A DNA stretch of 64,000 nucleotides from Clostridia bacterium (GCA_017397765.1 JAFQIB010000003.1:37582-101581), one strand, 5' to 3'. Positions 30,029-39,892 are shown, numbered from the stretch's first letter. Notes: a model not told the origin generated them from the sequence alone. Translations and numbers: made by a program.

Positions 30029-30927
30029 CTTCTCACCTCCTCGGAGACCGGTTTCTTCTCCCGCGCCAGGAAGAACACCGCGCCCAGCACGATGCTGATC
30101 ACCGCAAAGTACACCCATGCCAGCGCAGAAGCATAGCCGATGTTGATATTGCGGATGGTTTCCAGCAGCAGGATGATGTAGGGATTGGCGTAGTCGGTAA
30201 AGGAGTCGATCATGGTGTACACCAGAATCAGCAGCGTGATCGGCGTCAGCTGGGGTACGGTGATCTTCCAGAAGGACTGCCAGGCCGTGGCGCCCTCGAT
30301 CTTTGCCGCCTCATAGGTCTGAGGCGGAATGGTCTGCAAGCCTGCCAGGAACAGCAGGATCTGAATGCCCGACTTCCATGCCAAGGAGAAAATATCGCTG
30401 GTGAAGCCGGAGATGGCCGTCACAATGCCCTCGCTGATGCCCATGTTCATCAGCAGATTGGTCAGCTGGGTGGACTGCACGGACATGCCGCCCATGCTGC
30501 CGGACAGGTACATATCGCTGACGCTGTCCGATTCCAGCAGGCCCAGCGCCACGGAGGACGCAATGATCACCGGCAGGAAGAAGATGACACGCACCACCGT
30601 GCGGCCGCGGAATTTGCGGTTAAGCACCATGGCGATCATCAGGCTGAACACAACGATGACCGGCAGAGACATCGCCATCGAGCCCAGGGAGGACACCAGG
30701 TTCGGCAGAGCTTCTTCATCCTGCACAAATAGGCGGATGTAGTTATCAAAGCCCACCGGCGTCCATTCCAGGCCGCCCAGCACCACCTTCACCTTGCCGA
30801 AGGAGTAGTAAAGGGACTTCATCAGCGGAATGACCAGGAAGTACACGCAGCCGATCAGCCAAGGCGTAATGAAGGCAATTCCAGCCAGCTGCTTGCGCCG
30901 GGTATATCCCATGCGATGCTGTTTCAC
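30025..30927 (-). CDS. CUT1 ABC transporter permease (MalF-like)
   Basis: The 300-residue membrane permease pairs with the product of 29066-30028. It shows the MalF-side opening GIAFITPWLIGCVYFLVIPLMKSLYYSF and the EAA loop TYEAAKIEGATAWQSFWKITVPQLTPI (about residues 205-232). Its ATG overlaps the stop of the DUF5696-type gene by four bases, and its own stop overlaps the next permease start, so the three are translationally coupled. No ATP-binding subunit is encoded here; CUT1 systems of Firmicutes often share one from elsewhere in the genome. Confidence 0.92.
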   Translation of the reverse strand: MKQHRMGYTRRKQLAGIAFITPWLIGCVYFLVIPLMKSLYYSFGKVKVVLGGLEWTPVGFDNYIRLFVQDEEALPNLVSSLGSMAMSLPVIVVFSLMIAMVLNRKFRGRTVVRVIFFLPVIIASSVALGLLESDSVSDMYLSGSMGGMSVQSTQLTNLLMNMGISEGIVTAISGFTSDIFSLAWKSGIQILLFLAGLQTIPPQTYEAAKIEGATAWQSFWKITVPQLTPITLLILVYTMIDSFTDYANPYIILLLETIRNINIGYASALAWVYFAVISIVLGAVFFLAREKKPVSEEVRR

Positions 30928-33089
30928 TGTGCCGCCTCCTCTCCCGGAACGATCAGGTAACTCAGGCCCTCCACCGGGCCATAGGCGGTTTGCGCCGCCG
31001 CAGTATCATAATTGACCACCAGCACTGCGCCGTTGTCATAGCACAAGGTAACGATTTCTCCTGCTGCCTCCCGGCTGACCAGTCCGCCCAATTGGGCACG
31101 GGCCGCAGCCAGCTCGGCATACATGGCAATGATGGTTTCCTTCCAATCCCCAAAGCGGATAGCGTAGAGCTCACTGTCGTCGGAGAAACGCAGCTCGTCG
31201 GTGTTCTCCGCAGCCACGGTAAAGGCCAGATCCGCGCCGGTTTCCAGCGCATGAAGGAAGGCCGCACGGGGCTCGTCCGCCAGGTTGACCGCCGCACCGG
31301 AGAAACCCACCCGCCCCTGCAACATCCGCGCATAGAAGGGCACGGTCTCATCCGTCAGGGACAGGTCGCTGGACATCATGGGCACATCGTTCACATAGGC
31401 CGCATAGGGCAGCGCATAGGCGTTGGGCCAGGACATGAGCGTAGTGCCGGCGCCGTCCAGCAGCTCGGTCACCGCAGCCTTAAGGGCGGAACGGCTGCCG
31501 TTCTTGCTGGTGTAATCGGAATACAGCAGGTTCGCTGCATCACCCAGAGAGACCTTGGCGCCCAGTTTGTCATAGGCGGTAAGCAGTTCTGCCGCCTTGT
31601 CCGCCACCCGGTCTGCCTTAAGGACGTAATCGGGAGCGATGGTATCATCCTCCTTGTGGGTGCTGATGGCAAAGGTGTGCAGCTCCACCGGGAAGGAGGA
31701 CAGCTTGGTTGCCGCATCGGTAAAGCGGGCGATCAGCGCATTCTCCGAGGAGAAGGACAGTGCGTTGGTGGTGAAATACACCGGAGCGCCAACCTGCTTC
31801 GCCGTCTCCAGCAAGGCAGTCATCGCCTTCTGGCCACCCAACGTGCCGCTGGCCTTTACACCGCCCATACGATTGCGGGCTGCGTTGTTGTTCCAGTTCA
31901 GGTATTCAGCGACCACCGGCACGCCTGCGTCCTTCATCTGCTGCAGCATCTCCACTGCGCTCGCATAGGGCGTGAGTGCAATGGCGGTGCTCACAGGAAT
32001 GCCCAGGAAGGGCTTGTCCTTGTAGATCATGCCCTCAAAGCGCAGGCTGACACGGTTTTCCACCTCTGCCGTCCGGTCGCCCAGGAGCATCTCGCCGTAA
32101 GCATCCGCCATAGCCAGCCAATCGCACGCGCCTTCTGGCAGCGGATAATAGCTGACCTCATAGCGCCCTGAGGTGGATTTGTCCTGCTGATACAGGTTGA
32201 CAGTACGGGCGTTGTAGTTCTCCTCGCCGATGGTGTATTCGCCCTTGGCGCGCACGGAGAAGGAGAAGCTCATGGTGTTATAGCTGTTGGTCACCCCGGC
32301 GACCGCCGCGTTGACGTAGGCATGGGCGTCGCCCTGGGTGGCCACCGCCATCAGGCCGTAGTCGCCGCAGTCCATGCCCAGGACAGGCAGTGCCGCCCGC
32401 AGCATGGTATTGTTGTCCACCGTAGCGGCAAAGGTCTTATCGCTGCCGTAAACCTGCGCCTTGTATGCGCCGGCCTTGGTCTTGCCGTTGTTGATGCGGA
32501 TCAGCGCGCCGGAGCCGTCCGGGATCAGGATATAGCCCTCGTCATTGGTGCCTGCTGCACCCAACAGCGGGGCGATCTCCACATCCAGCAGTTTATCGGC
32601 CGTGGTTTCCTCGATCTCATCTGCCGGAACATAGACCCGGAAGCAATCCTCTGCGATGGTCACATACAGCGGCACGGTGATGCCGAAATCCGGGAAGGTA
32701 TAGAGTACGCGCAGCCCGTCATCAACCTTCTGCAGCTTCACAGCCCCCTTGCTGACGCTGCCGAGCTGAGAGTTGACGGTCTCGGTATTCTCCGTTGCGC
32801 TCCTGAGAACGGTGATGACCATCTGGGACTGCAGCCTGGTCTTGTTGGAACCGGTGGCCTTCTTGTCCGTCTTCCAGTTGGAAGGATTGCTCTCAAAGAC
32901 CTCCCCCACTGCCTTGTCCGCCACGCAGAAGAAGCAGTTGGAAGTATTCACGCCCACAATGAAGCGTTCATTCTCCGCCAGCGCCTGATACCCCTTGGGC
33001 AGTTTCACCGCCGCAGAGGCAGACACAGGCAGCATCGCCGTCAGCAGCAGGACGGCCAGCATGATGGACACAAATCTCTTCAGTTTCAT
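30924..33089 (-). CDS. Secreted DUF5696-type protein
   Basis: The 721-residue protein has a signal peptide (cut near SASAA). The bulk is of the DUF5696 kind, seen in Firmicutes next to sugar ABC transporters: an N-terminal beta-rich half (SNPSNWKTDKKATGSNKTRLQSQM, YILIPDGSGALIRINNG) and a C-terminal half that looks like a TIM barrel (PVVAEYLNWNNNAARNR, DVPMMSSDLSLTDE). It is probably involved in glycan handling outside the cell, but the function is not known to me. It lies between the NHL/Yip1 gene and a permease pair and overlaps the permease start. Confidence 0.75.
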   Translation of the reverse strand: MKLKRFVSIMLAVLLLTAMLPVSASAAVKLPKGYQALAENERFIVGVNTSNCFFCVADKAVGEVFESNPSNWKTDKKATGSNKTRLQSQMVITVLRSATENTETVNSQLGSVSKGAVKLQKVDDGLRVLYTFPDFGITVPLYVTIAEDCFRVYVPADEIEETTADKLLDVEIAPLLGAAGTNDEGYILIPDGSGALIRINNGKTKAGAYKAQVYGSDKTFAATVDNNTMLRAALPVLGMDCGDYGLMAVATQGDAHAYVNAAVAGVTNSYNTMSFSFSVRAKGEYTIGEENYNARTVNLYQQDKSTSGRYEVSYYPLPEGACDWLAMADAYGEMLLGDRTAEVENRVSLRFEGMIYKDKPFLGIPVSTAIALTPYASAVEMLQQMKDAGVPVVAEYLNWNNNAARNRMGGVKASGTLGGQKAMTALLETAKQVGAPVYFTTNALSFSSENALIARFTDAATKLSSFPVELHTFAISTHKEDDTIAPDYVLKADRVADKAAELLTAYDKLGAKVSLGDAANLLYSDYTSKNGSRSALKAAVTELLDGAGTTLMSWPNAYALPYAAYVNDVPMMSSDLSLTDETVPFYARMLQGRVGFSGAAVNLADEPRAAFLHALETGADLAFTVAAENTDELRFSDDSELYAIRFGDWKETIIAMYAELAAARAQLGGLVSREAAGEIVTLCYDNGAVLVVNYDTAAAQTAYGPVEGLSYLIVPGEEAAQ

Positions 33090-33101
33090 CTGCTTGCCTC
33101 C

Positions 33102-35171
33102 TTACTGCCAAAGCATCAATTCGTCAAATACGGTACGGATAAAGGAGCCCACCTGCTGCAGCAGGCTGAAGAACAGGAATCCGATGAACAGCACGATCAC
33201 CAATCCCACCACCGTCAGCAGAATGTTGGCCAGCGTTTTGGGGAAGGTGTACTGCTGCATCGTCTGCAGCGCGCAGACAATGTTCCAGAAGGTCCAGCCC
33301 CATGCAACAACGGTGAGAACGATCAGGAACACGCCCTCCTCGCTGCACAGCGCATAGCTGAGCGCGATGCCGATGGCACGCAGCAGGATCATGGGCATCA
33401 GCGCATAGGCGCAGGAGATCCACAGCTGCTTCAGGGTGCTTTCGCCGTCCATGAAAGTCGCCAGGGCATTGTTCACAAACACCAGCACGAAGAACAGCGC
33501 CGCGGTGGAAGCCAGGATCAGCAGCACATTGATGCTGTCCGGCTTATGGCCGTTGAAGATGAAGGCCGTGTACTGGTGGGCGATCACCTCCAGGAAGAAC
33601 CAGGCCGCCAGGATGCCGATGGCAAAGCCGGCCGAGTACTTCTTGCGGTAACGGATCTCCTCAAAGCCCGCGATGGGGTGCAGGATCGTATCCAGCGCCA
33701 TGCGGACGGGCGTCTGCGGGCGTTCCTTCTTCGGGCCCTTTTTGCGGATGACCTTCGACCACACCATGTACAGGACCACCAGCACCGCCACACCGATCAG
33801 CACCGGGCCGATCACCTCGCGGACCGCCTCCACACGGTAGGACTGGAAGGCCTTGGAGTACCAGTAAACATCGTTGGCCTGCTTGAAGTAATCCAGGGAT
33901 TCCTGATACTTGCCTTCCGCCAGCAAGGCTTTGCCAATACCGTCATATGCCAGTTCCAGATGATAGTTCCGCTGGAGCAGCTCCCGCCAGATGGACTCGG
34001 ACGCGGCATACTCGCCCTGCTGATAGAGCCTCATCGCGCTGAGCACCGATGCGCCGTAGGTCGTGGGAGCAAAGCAGGTAACAGAACCCCGCACGCCGTC
34101 CAGCACATAGACGCTATCGCCCAGCGTGTCAATGGCGCACGCGGAGGAAAACAGACCCGTCTGCCGTCCGCTGCCGCCGAACACGCCCAGGGAATCGCTG
34201 CCCTGGCTGTACACGAAGACGCGGCCGCGGTTGGAATCCAGGGCGTAGATGAAGTCATCCGTGCTGACGGCAATATCCGCCAGCTGGGTATCGGTACGGG
34301 TGCCGTTGTGGTAGAGGATGTCCAGGTCGCCGTACTCGGCCTTCTTCTCCACCTCCACACGCAGGATGTCATTGCCCAGCGGGTTCAGCTTGCGGATCTG
34401 CTTCTTGGAGGTCTCGGAGAACAGGGTGACGTACATGTACCCATCCTCCGCCATGTCCATGGAAAGGTAGTTGATGGGCACGTAGCGGGCCATCTTTTCC
34501 GCCTGCTCCTGGGAGAGCAGCTTCTTCCAATAATAGTCGAAGAGCAGCGCAGGGGTGATGCTCACCTTGTTGCCGCCGTAGAAGTTGAGGAACTCGCCAG
34601 CCTTATCGAAGAGGATCACTCCCTGGTATACGCTGGGCACGAGGGCATAGACGTTGTCCTCCAGGTCGCAGGCGACCTTTTCCGGCTGGAAGAGGATGTC
34701 CTGAGGATACAGGGCAGAAGCAGGTTGGGTGTAGCGGTTCAGCAGTTCGCCCTCCGGGGTGATGCGCACGACCTGGGCATTGGCGGTGTCTGCCACGACC
34801 AGATTCCCCTGGCTGTCCAGCGTCACGCCTTCAGGATTGCGGAAGGTCAGCGCTTCGCCGTTTTCGGTGTAGCCAGTCATTTCCCGGACGAACTGCATCT
34901 GCGCATCCAGCACCACAATGCGACTGTTGCCGGTATCTGCGATGTAGATAAGACCGTTTGCCTCGTCAATGAACAGATCGGACGGGCTGCTCAGGGGTGT
35001 TGCCAGGGCCATGTCCACCGGGAAAAACTCCGCTTCCGGGGTGTAGATGTTCGGGCACTCCGCAATCTCGCCCCAGGAGTCGTAGTAGTAGCCGGTATAG
35101 GGTGTTTCGGCGGCTATCGCTGCAGGACACAGGCACAGGAGAGCCAGCAGGAATGCAATGATTCGTTTCAT
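33102..35171 (-). CDS. NHL-repeat extracellular domain fused to a Yip1-type membrane domain
   Basis: The 689-residue product has a signal peptide (cut near AIAAE) and then NHL-type beta-propeller repeats (about 40-370), such as SPSDLFIDEANGLIYIADTGNSRIVVLD and NPEGVTLDSQGNLVVADTANAQVVRI. A short helical TPR-like stretch follows (390-440; ESIWRELLQRNYHLELAYDGIGKALLAEGKYQESLDYFKQAN). The rest is a membrane domain, with one span near 455-475 and five further spans at 520-680 of the Yip1 type. It may sense or organise the transport/degradation machinery at the surface. It lies between permease genes and the DUF5696-type gene; the role is inferred from position only. Confidence 0.75.
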   Translation of the reverse strand: MKRIIAFLLALLCLCPAAIAAETPYTGYYYDSWGEIAECPNIYTPEAEFFPVDMALATPLSSPSDLFIDEANGLIYIADTGNSRIVVLDAQMQFVREMTGYTENGEALTFRNPEGVTLDSQGNLVVADTANAQVVRITPEGELLNRYTQPASALYPQDILFQPEKVACDLEDNVYALVPSVYQGVILFDKAGEFLNFYGGNKVSITPALLFDYYWKKLLSQEQAEKMARYVPINYLSMDMAEDGYMYVTLFSETSKKQIRKLNPLGNDILRVEVEKKAEYGDLDILYHNGTRTDTQLADIAVSTDDFIYALDSNRGRVFVYSQGSDSLGVFGGSGRQTGLFSSACAIDTLGDSVYVLDGVRGSVTCFAPTTYGASVLSAMRLYQQGEYAASESIWRELLQRNYHLELAYDGIGKALLAEGKYQESLDYFKQANDVYWYSKAFQSYRVEAVREVIGPVLIGVAVLVVLYMVWSKVIRKKGPKKERPQTPVRMALDTILHPIAGFEEIRYRKKYSAGFAIGILAAWFFLEVIAHQYTAFIFNGHKPDSINVLLILASTAALFFVLVFVNNALATFMDGESTLKQLWISCAYALMPMILLRAIGIALSYALCSEEGVFLIVLTVVAWGWTFWNIVCALQTMQQYTFPKTLANILLTVVGLVIVLFIGFLFFSLLQQVGSFIRTVFDELMLWQ

Positions 35172-35186
35172 CTGTGGTCCCTCCCA

Positions 35187-36047
35187 TCAGTCCTTCATGC
35201 CGGACGTCGCCATGGTATCAATGATATTGGTCTGGGTGAAGACGAACAGCAGCACCGGCGGCAGCATCAGGATCACGCTGGATGCAGCGCCCACGCCCAC
35301 GCGGGCCACACCGCCAGCGGCCAGCTGGCTCATCACCGTAGGCAGCGTCTTGAGCTGCTCTTTATAGATGTAGGTATTGTTCGAGCTGTTCCACACCGCC
35401 TGGAAGGAGAAAATCATCAGCGTCAGCCATGCAGGTTTCACATTGGGCATGATGATCTGCCAGAAGATGCGGTACTCGCCTGCGCCGTCCAGCTTGGCCG
35501 CCTCCATCAGGGAATCCGGGATGGCGATCATGTACTGGCGCATCAGGTACAGGCCCAGGGTGGACGCCAGGGGCGGCAGGATCATCGCCCAGTAGGTGTT
35601 GATCATGCCCATCTTCGACAGCAGCACATACTGCGGGATGTACGTCACCTGGGAGGAGAACAGCAGCGCCACCACGATGGTGCGGAAAATCAGCTTGGAG
35701 CCGGGGAAGGTATACTTCGCCAGCGGGTAGGCGCACATGGAGGCGATAATGACGTTCAGCGCCGTCACCACCACGGACACGAACACGCTGTTGAACACAT
35801 ACCGCGAAAAAGGTACCCACAGGTTCGCCGACAGCTGGAAGAGCTTGCCGTAGTTGCTCAGCGTGGGCCGGGTGACGAAGAAACGCGGCGGGAACAGGTT
35901 GATCTCGTTCAGGGGTTTGAAGGACTGCAGGATCGAGTACACAATGGGCAGCACCATGAACGCGCCGCAGAGGATCAGCAGCGAGAACATGATGAAGTTA
36001 CCCCACCGGGAGCGACCCAGCATGCGTCCGGTTCTAAGTTTGGCCAT
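35187..36047 (-). CDS. CUT1 ABC transporter permease (MalG-like)
   Basis: The 286-residue sugar permease has six spans. It has the EAA loop SLMEAAKLDGAGEYRIFWQIIMPNVKPAWLTL (about residues 180-211) and the N-terminal VLPIVYSILQSFKPLNEINLFPPRFFV pattern. AGGGAGG precedes the ATG. It follows its partner permease by 18 bases and, with SBP3, forms the first transporter of the upstream operon. Confidence 0.92.
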   Translation of the reverse strand: MAKLRTGRMLGRSRWGNFIMFSLLILCGAFMVLPIVYSILQSFKPLNEINLFPPRFFVTRPTLSNYGKLFQLSANLWVPFSRYVFNSVFVSVVVTALNVIIASMCAYPLAKYTFPGSKLIFRTIVVALLFSSQVTYIPQYVLLSKMGMINTYWAMILPPLASTLGLYLMRQYMIAIPDSLMEAAKLDGAGEYRIFWQIIMPNVKPAWLTLMIFSFQAVWNSSNNTYIYKEQLKTLPTVMSQLAAGGVARVGVGAASSVILMLPPVLLFVFTQTNIIDTMATSGMKD

Positions 36048-36065
36048 GTGGAATCCTCCCTTCCT

Positions 36066-36974
36066 TTAATCCTGTCCCAGGAGCTTGCCGATGGCGTCCT
36101 TGAAGAGCACCATCACGATGAACAGCAGCACAGCGATGGAGCTGGCGTAGCCCATCTCGTAGCGCAGGATGCCGTGGTCGATCATATGGCTGACGACGGT
36201 GGCCGCGGCATTGTCCGTGCTGGGGAAGCCCGCCAATGTCATAGGCACCGCGCTGACAGAGAAGGACGTCGAAATTTGCATCACCGCGCCGAACATCAGC
36301 ATGGGCTTCATGACCGGGAGCGTGATATACCACAGCTGCTGCCAGCGGTTGCGGATGCCGTCGATCGCACCCGCCTCAAAGAGGGCGGTATCCACGCTCT
36401 GCAGGCCTGCGATGAAGGCAAGGAAGCCGGTGCCCAGGCTCATCCACAGCTGCACCAGGATGATGACGAACATCACGTAGGTACTGTCCGTCAACCACTG
36501 GATGGGTTCCATGATAATGCCCAGCTGGATCAGCGTGGAGTTGACCAGGCCGTACATATCGCCGGAGAAGATGTAGGTCCAGATGTAGAAGATGTTGCTG
36601 GCCAGCGCCGGGGCATAGAAGAGCAGCGTCAGCACCCAGCGGAACTTGGGCGGCAGGTCGTTGATCATCCAGGCCAGGAAGAAGCACAGCAGGTAGCTCA
36701 CCGGGCCCGTCAGCACGGCGAAGATCAGGGTGTTGCGCACCGCAACGATGAACACATCGTCATCCAGGAACATGCGGATGTAGTTGTCCAGCCCGACAAA
36801 GGACGGGCTTTGCAGCATGTTGAAGTCCGTCAGGGACAGCACCACGGACACGATGATGGGAATGATGATGAAAACCGTGAACACGAGCAGGAAGGGCGCC
36901 ATCAGCAGATACAGATGCCGGTTCTTCCAGATCTCCCGTGCGAGAGAGGGCTTATGCGCCCGGATGGTAGACAT
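36066..36974 (-). CDS. CUT1 ABC transporter permease (MalF-like)
   Basis: The 302-residue permease has the MalF-like start HLYLLMAPFLLVFTVFIIIPIIVSVVLSL and the EAA-type loop ALFEAGAIDGIRNRWQQLWYITLPVMKPM (about residues 195-223). Here the usual Ala-Ala is Ala-Gly, a common variation. AAAGGAGG precedes the ATG. It lies 14 bases after SBP3 and is co-transcribed with it. Confidence 0.92.
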   Translation of the reverse strand: MSTIRAHKPSLAREIWKNRHLYLLMAPFLLVFTVFIIIPIIVSVVLSLTDFNMLQSPSFVGLDNYIRMFLDDDVFIVAVRNTLIFAVLTGPVSYLLCFFLAWMINDLPPKFRWVLTLLFYAPALASNIFYIWTYIFSGDMYGLVNSTLIQLGIIMEPIQWLTDSTYVMFVIILVQLWMSLGTGFLAFIAGLQSVDTALFEAGAIDGIRNRWQQLWYITLPVMKPMLMFGAVMQISTSFSVSAVPMTLAGFPSTDNAAATVVSHMIDHGILRYEMGYASSIAVLLFIVMVLFKDAIGKLLGQD

Positions 36975-36988
36975 AGGGCCGTCCTCCT

Positions 36989-39757
36989 TTACTCGAATTC
37001 CTTCAGCTTGCGCTGAACTTCCTTGTTGATCTGCAGGTTGTAATCCACGATGGCCTCACGGGGGTTGATGTTGGCGTTGTAGGCCACCTTGCGGAAGGCG
37101 TTGGTCAGGCTGCGGTAGACAAAGTAGTTGGCCGGGGTTTCAGGGATCTCGCGGATAGCAAGGATCTGCATGTGCAGCTGCTCGTATTCCTCCGCGCTCC
37201 AGGGGAGCATCTGCAGGGCCTCCAAGTTGGCCGTGTCGTAGCGCACGGCAGCGCCCATCAGGGTTTCCAGCTGGGTGCCGTACTCGTACTGAGCCTCGGC
37301 GCTGGTCCACCACTTGATGAACTCCCAGGCGGCCTCCGGATTTTCACACCCGGAGGAGATGCCGCAGGCCGTTCCGCCGGACATGATGGAGCGGTCGATG
37401 CTGCCGTCCTCCCGCTTCGTGCCAGGCAGTGCGACCATTTTCCACAGGTTGGTCAGATCGGGCGCAGAGGTCATCAGCAGGTTGTACTGGGTGTAGGACT
37501 GGATCGCCAGGGGCATCTCGCCCGTGCGGAAGCGGCTGTAGAAGTCGTAGCTCAGCGGCAGGCCCATATCCACAAAGAGGTTCGTCCATGTGGTGAAGGC
37601 CTCGATCGCCTCGGGGGAATCCAGCACCGCGCGGGTGCCGTCTTCATTCATGATGCTGCCGCCGTTCTGGTAAAGGAAAGCGGTGAACAGGTCGTAGTTG
37701 CCCAGCAGGGTACCGCTGGGAACCGGCACGCCCACCTGCAGGTTGCTGCGCTGCAGGATGCGCACGGTCTTGAAGAAGTCATCCCAGGTCTGAGGAACGG
37801 TAAGGCCCATCTCATCAAAGATGTCCGTACGGTAGAACATCATACAGAAATTCTGTGTGACGGGCAGACCGTAGGCAGCGCCCTTATAGATGTAGGGCGT
37901 GTTCGCATCCGCAGAGAAGCGGGCGGCGACCTCATCGTAGTCCGCAAACTGCGTCAAGTCCAGCAGTGCGCCGCGGATACCCAGGTTCAGCGGATCGGAG
38001 CGGCCCAGGGTCATGATGACATCCGGTGCGTTGCCGGAGAGGATGGCCTCCGTCAGGCCGCCCTGCACCAGCTCCAGATTGACGTTCACGCCGGTCTCGG
38101 GAACGAAGTTGTTGTCGATCAGGTTCTTGGCCACCTGCGCCTGGTCGCGGCCGCCAAGGATCCACACGCGCAGGGTCACGTTCTCTGTGCCCTCGTACAC
38201 ATTACCCAGGTTGGAGTAATCGCGGGTGAAGGATGCAGTGAAGGAATCCAGGGCATACGCCATTTCCTCGGTGAAGGCAGCGCCAGCGGAGGGCGTTTCG
38301 GTCTGGGTGCCCAGGAGGTAGAAGCAATCCAGCTCAACGGGCTGATCCTTCAGCTCCAGCATCCAGGTCGCCAGGGCGCTCAGGTTGGACTTGAAGGTAT
38401 CCAGGCGGTCCTTCATCGTTTCGGGTCGGTCTGCCACGTCATCCAGCTGATACGCCACCGAGCGCAGGTAGGAGGCCTCGGAATTGTCGCCGCCGGAAAG
38501 GGCCTCGATCTCATCCGCCAGGGTGTACAGCCTGTCCGCAGAGGTGCGCAGCGTATCTACCATGCCGGGGACGGCATTTTTCAGGTTGTAATCCTGGAAG
38601 ATATCCGGGCTGGTACCGGTGATCATGATGATCTGACGGTAGAGGGTGTTCAGCTCCAGGATCATATCCTGCAGCATCTTGATGTACTCCGCCATCGCGC
38701 CGGTGGTGGACTCCATGCGTAGGATATGGCTGCCCTTGGTGAGGTAAATGCTGGTGGGAATGCGCAGCATCTGCCAGTCGTTGCCGTACTCAAAGCGGAT
38801 ATCCGCCAGCTCCTGATAAGGAAGCGCACCATCGACGGTGATCTTCCGGCTGGAGAAGAAGCCCTCCGACAGGCTCTGCCGGTAGCGGAAGGCCAGATCG
38901 TACAGGCCGTCCTCCAGCACATTGATTTCCCATTCCACCCACAAGCCGGTGTCCTCCCAGTTGTAGGCGCCGATGGTGTTCAGCCTCAGATTCACCGGAG
39001 AGGAGGGCGTGGTCGCCGCGCTGGATTTATCATAGATGGGCGCCAGCGCCGGGGATGAGGTACGCCGGGTCAGCTCCGCCTCGTACTTCTGTACGCCGGT
39101 GGACGCGCCGTCGTACTGGGCGATATAGTTCGCATAGGTAGCAACCGTCTGAGCCGGCACGAGTCGCACCTGCTCAATGATGATGCCGGCACGGGCAAAG
39201 TCCAGCGTCAGGGTGTGCTCGCCTTGCGCAAACCGGAACAGGAAGGGCTCAGCATACAAGCCGTCGCTGTCCTGCACCAGATAAATGCAGGACTCCGCCG
39301 CCAGCACCTGCTCAGGTACAATGTCATCGCCCTGATTGGTCTGGGTGATGGGCCCCGCAGACTTCCATACTCTGCGCATCTTCAGCTTGGAGGCCTCGCT
39401 GAAGGGAACGCCGCCATCCACCAGCACCGCATACTCCACGTCGTTGCGCTTGCCTTCAATGGAGCGGTAGGTGATCTCCAGCTGGTAGGCACAATCCGCC
39501 TCTGCCGTAAAGCAGTAGGCCACGCTACCAGTCTCATCAATGCTGATTTGGCCACTTTCCAGCACAGCATCACCAGTGAGGATAGCAGTTCCTGCATCCA
39601 GCACGAAAAGCCCGTCAGAAACGACGGTCTGCTGCATGGCATATTCATCATAGTCGAAGATCTCAGCATGACCTGGCTGCATTGCTCCCGTCAGTGCAAA
39701 AACGGCAAGGAGACAACACAGCATTCCCATGACCATCTTCAGGTGCCTTTTCAGCAT
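36989..39757 (-). CDS. Giant solute-binding protein with a long N-terminal extension (SBP3)
   Basis: The protein has 922 residues, about twice the family norm. A signal peptide (to about residue 32) is followed by two beta-sandwich-like modules (about 35-190 and 225-370; QISIDETGSVAYCFTAEADCAYQLEITYRS is of the CBM35-like kind), then a helical linker with repeated leucines (370-480). The canonical SBP_bac_1 domain comes last (about 510-920), with VTLRVWILGGRDQAQVAKNLIDN, GNAPDVIMTLGRSDPLNLGIRG and MMFYRTDIFDEMGLTVPQTWDDFF. No lipobox is seen. The ATG at 39757 follows GGAGG by nine bases; a TTG three codons earlier is less well placed. It heads the upstream operon and is preceded by an operator, a leader hairpin and a strong promoter. 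Confidence 0.85.
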   Translation of the reverse strand: MLKRHLKMVMGMLCCLLAVFALTGAMQPGHAEIFDYDEYAMQQTVVSDGLFVLDAGTAILTGDAVLESGQISIDETGSVAYCFTAEADCAYQLEITYRSIEGKRNDVEYAVLVDGGVPFSEASKLKMRRVWKSAGPITQTNQGDDIVPEQVLAAESCIYLVQDSDGLYAEPFLFRFAQGEHTLTLDFARAGIIIEQVRLVPAQTVATYANYIAQYDGASTGVQKYEAELTRRTSSPALAPIYDKSSAATTPSSPVNLRLNTIGAYNWEDTGLWVEWEINVLEDGLYDLAFRYRQSLSEGFFSSRKITVDGALPYQELADIRFEYGNDWQMLRIPTSIYLTKGSHILRMESTTGAMAEYIKMLQDMILELNTLYRQIIMITGTSPDIFQDYNLKNAVPGMVDTLRTSADRLYTLADEIEALSGGDNSEASYLRSVAYQLDDVADRPETMKDRLDTFKSNLSALATWMLELKDQPVELDCFYLLGTQTETPSAGAAFTEEMAYALDSFTASFTRDYSNLGNVYEGTENVTLRVWILGGRDQAQVAKNLIDNNFVPETGVNVNLELVQGGLTEAILSGNAPDVIMTLGRSDPLNLGIRGALLDLTQFADYDEVAARFSADANTPYIYKGAAYGLPVTQNFCMMFYRTDIFDEMGLTVPQTWDDFFKTVRILQRSNLQVGVPVPSGTLLGNYDLFTAFLYQNGGSIMNEDGTRAVLDSPEAIEAFTTWTNLFVDMGLPLSYDFYSRFRTGEMPLAIQSYTQYNLLMTSAPDLTNLWKMVALPGTKREDGSIDRSIMSGGTACGISSGCENPEAAWEFIKWWTSAEAQYEYGTQLETLMGAAVRYDTANLEALQMLPWSAEEYEQLHMQILAIREIPETPANYFVYRSLTNAFRKVAYNANINPREAIVDYNLQINKEVQRKLKEFE

Positions 39758-39789
39758 TCGTTCCAACCTCCGCTCGCAATTGTTTCATT

Positions 39790-39806
39790 TATGAAACTGT
39801 TTCATA
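39790..39806. promoter_or_regulatory. LacI-type operator O2 in the SBP3 leader
   Basis: TATGAAACTGTTTCATA is the same 17 bases as at 28889-28905. It overlaps a second half-site (GTTTCATTTATGAAAC, 39782-39797). It lies between the leader hairpin and the SBP3 ribosome site. Confidence 0.8.
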
Positions 39807-39823
39807 TTGCAAGTGTATTCATC

Positions 39824-39864
39824 CTGTTCAGCAGAACTCCCGTCGAATTTTCTGCTTTGAACAG
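39824..39864 (-). promoter_or_regulatory. Leader hairpin of the SBP3 operon
   Basis: CTGTTCAAAGCAGAA pairs with TTCTGCTGAACAG around a loop of about a dozen bases. The position relative to promoter and operator is the same as for the SBP1 leader hairpin, but the sequence is unrelated. Confidence 0.65.
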
Positions 39865-39892
39865 AATGTATACTTTTGTGTGACTTAAATGC

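Noticed and set aside
32322-37016. 1564-codon open frame on the plus strand
   Set aside because: It lies antisense to permease, NHL and SBP genes with clear family motifs, is rich in His/Gln/Arg from codon reversal, and has no ribosome site; it is a high-GC shadow.
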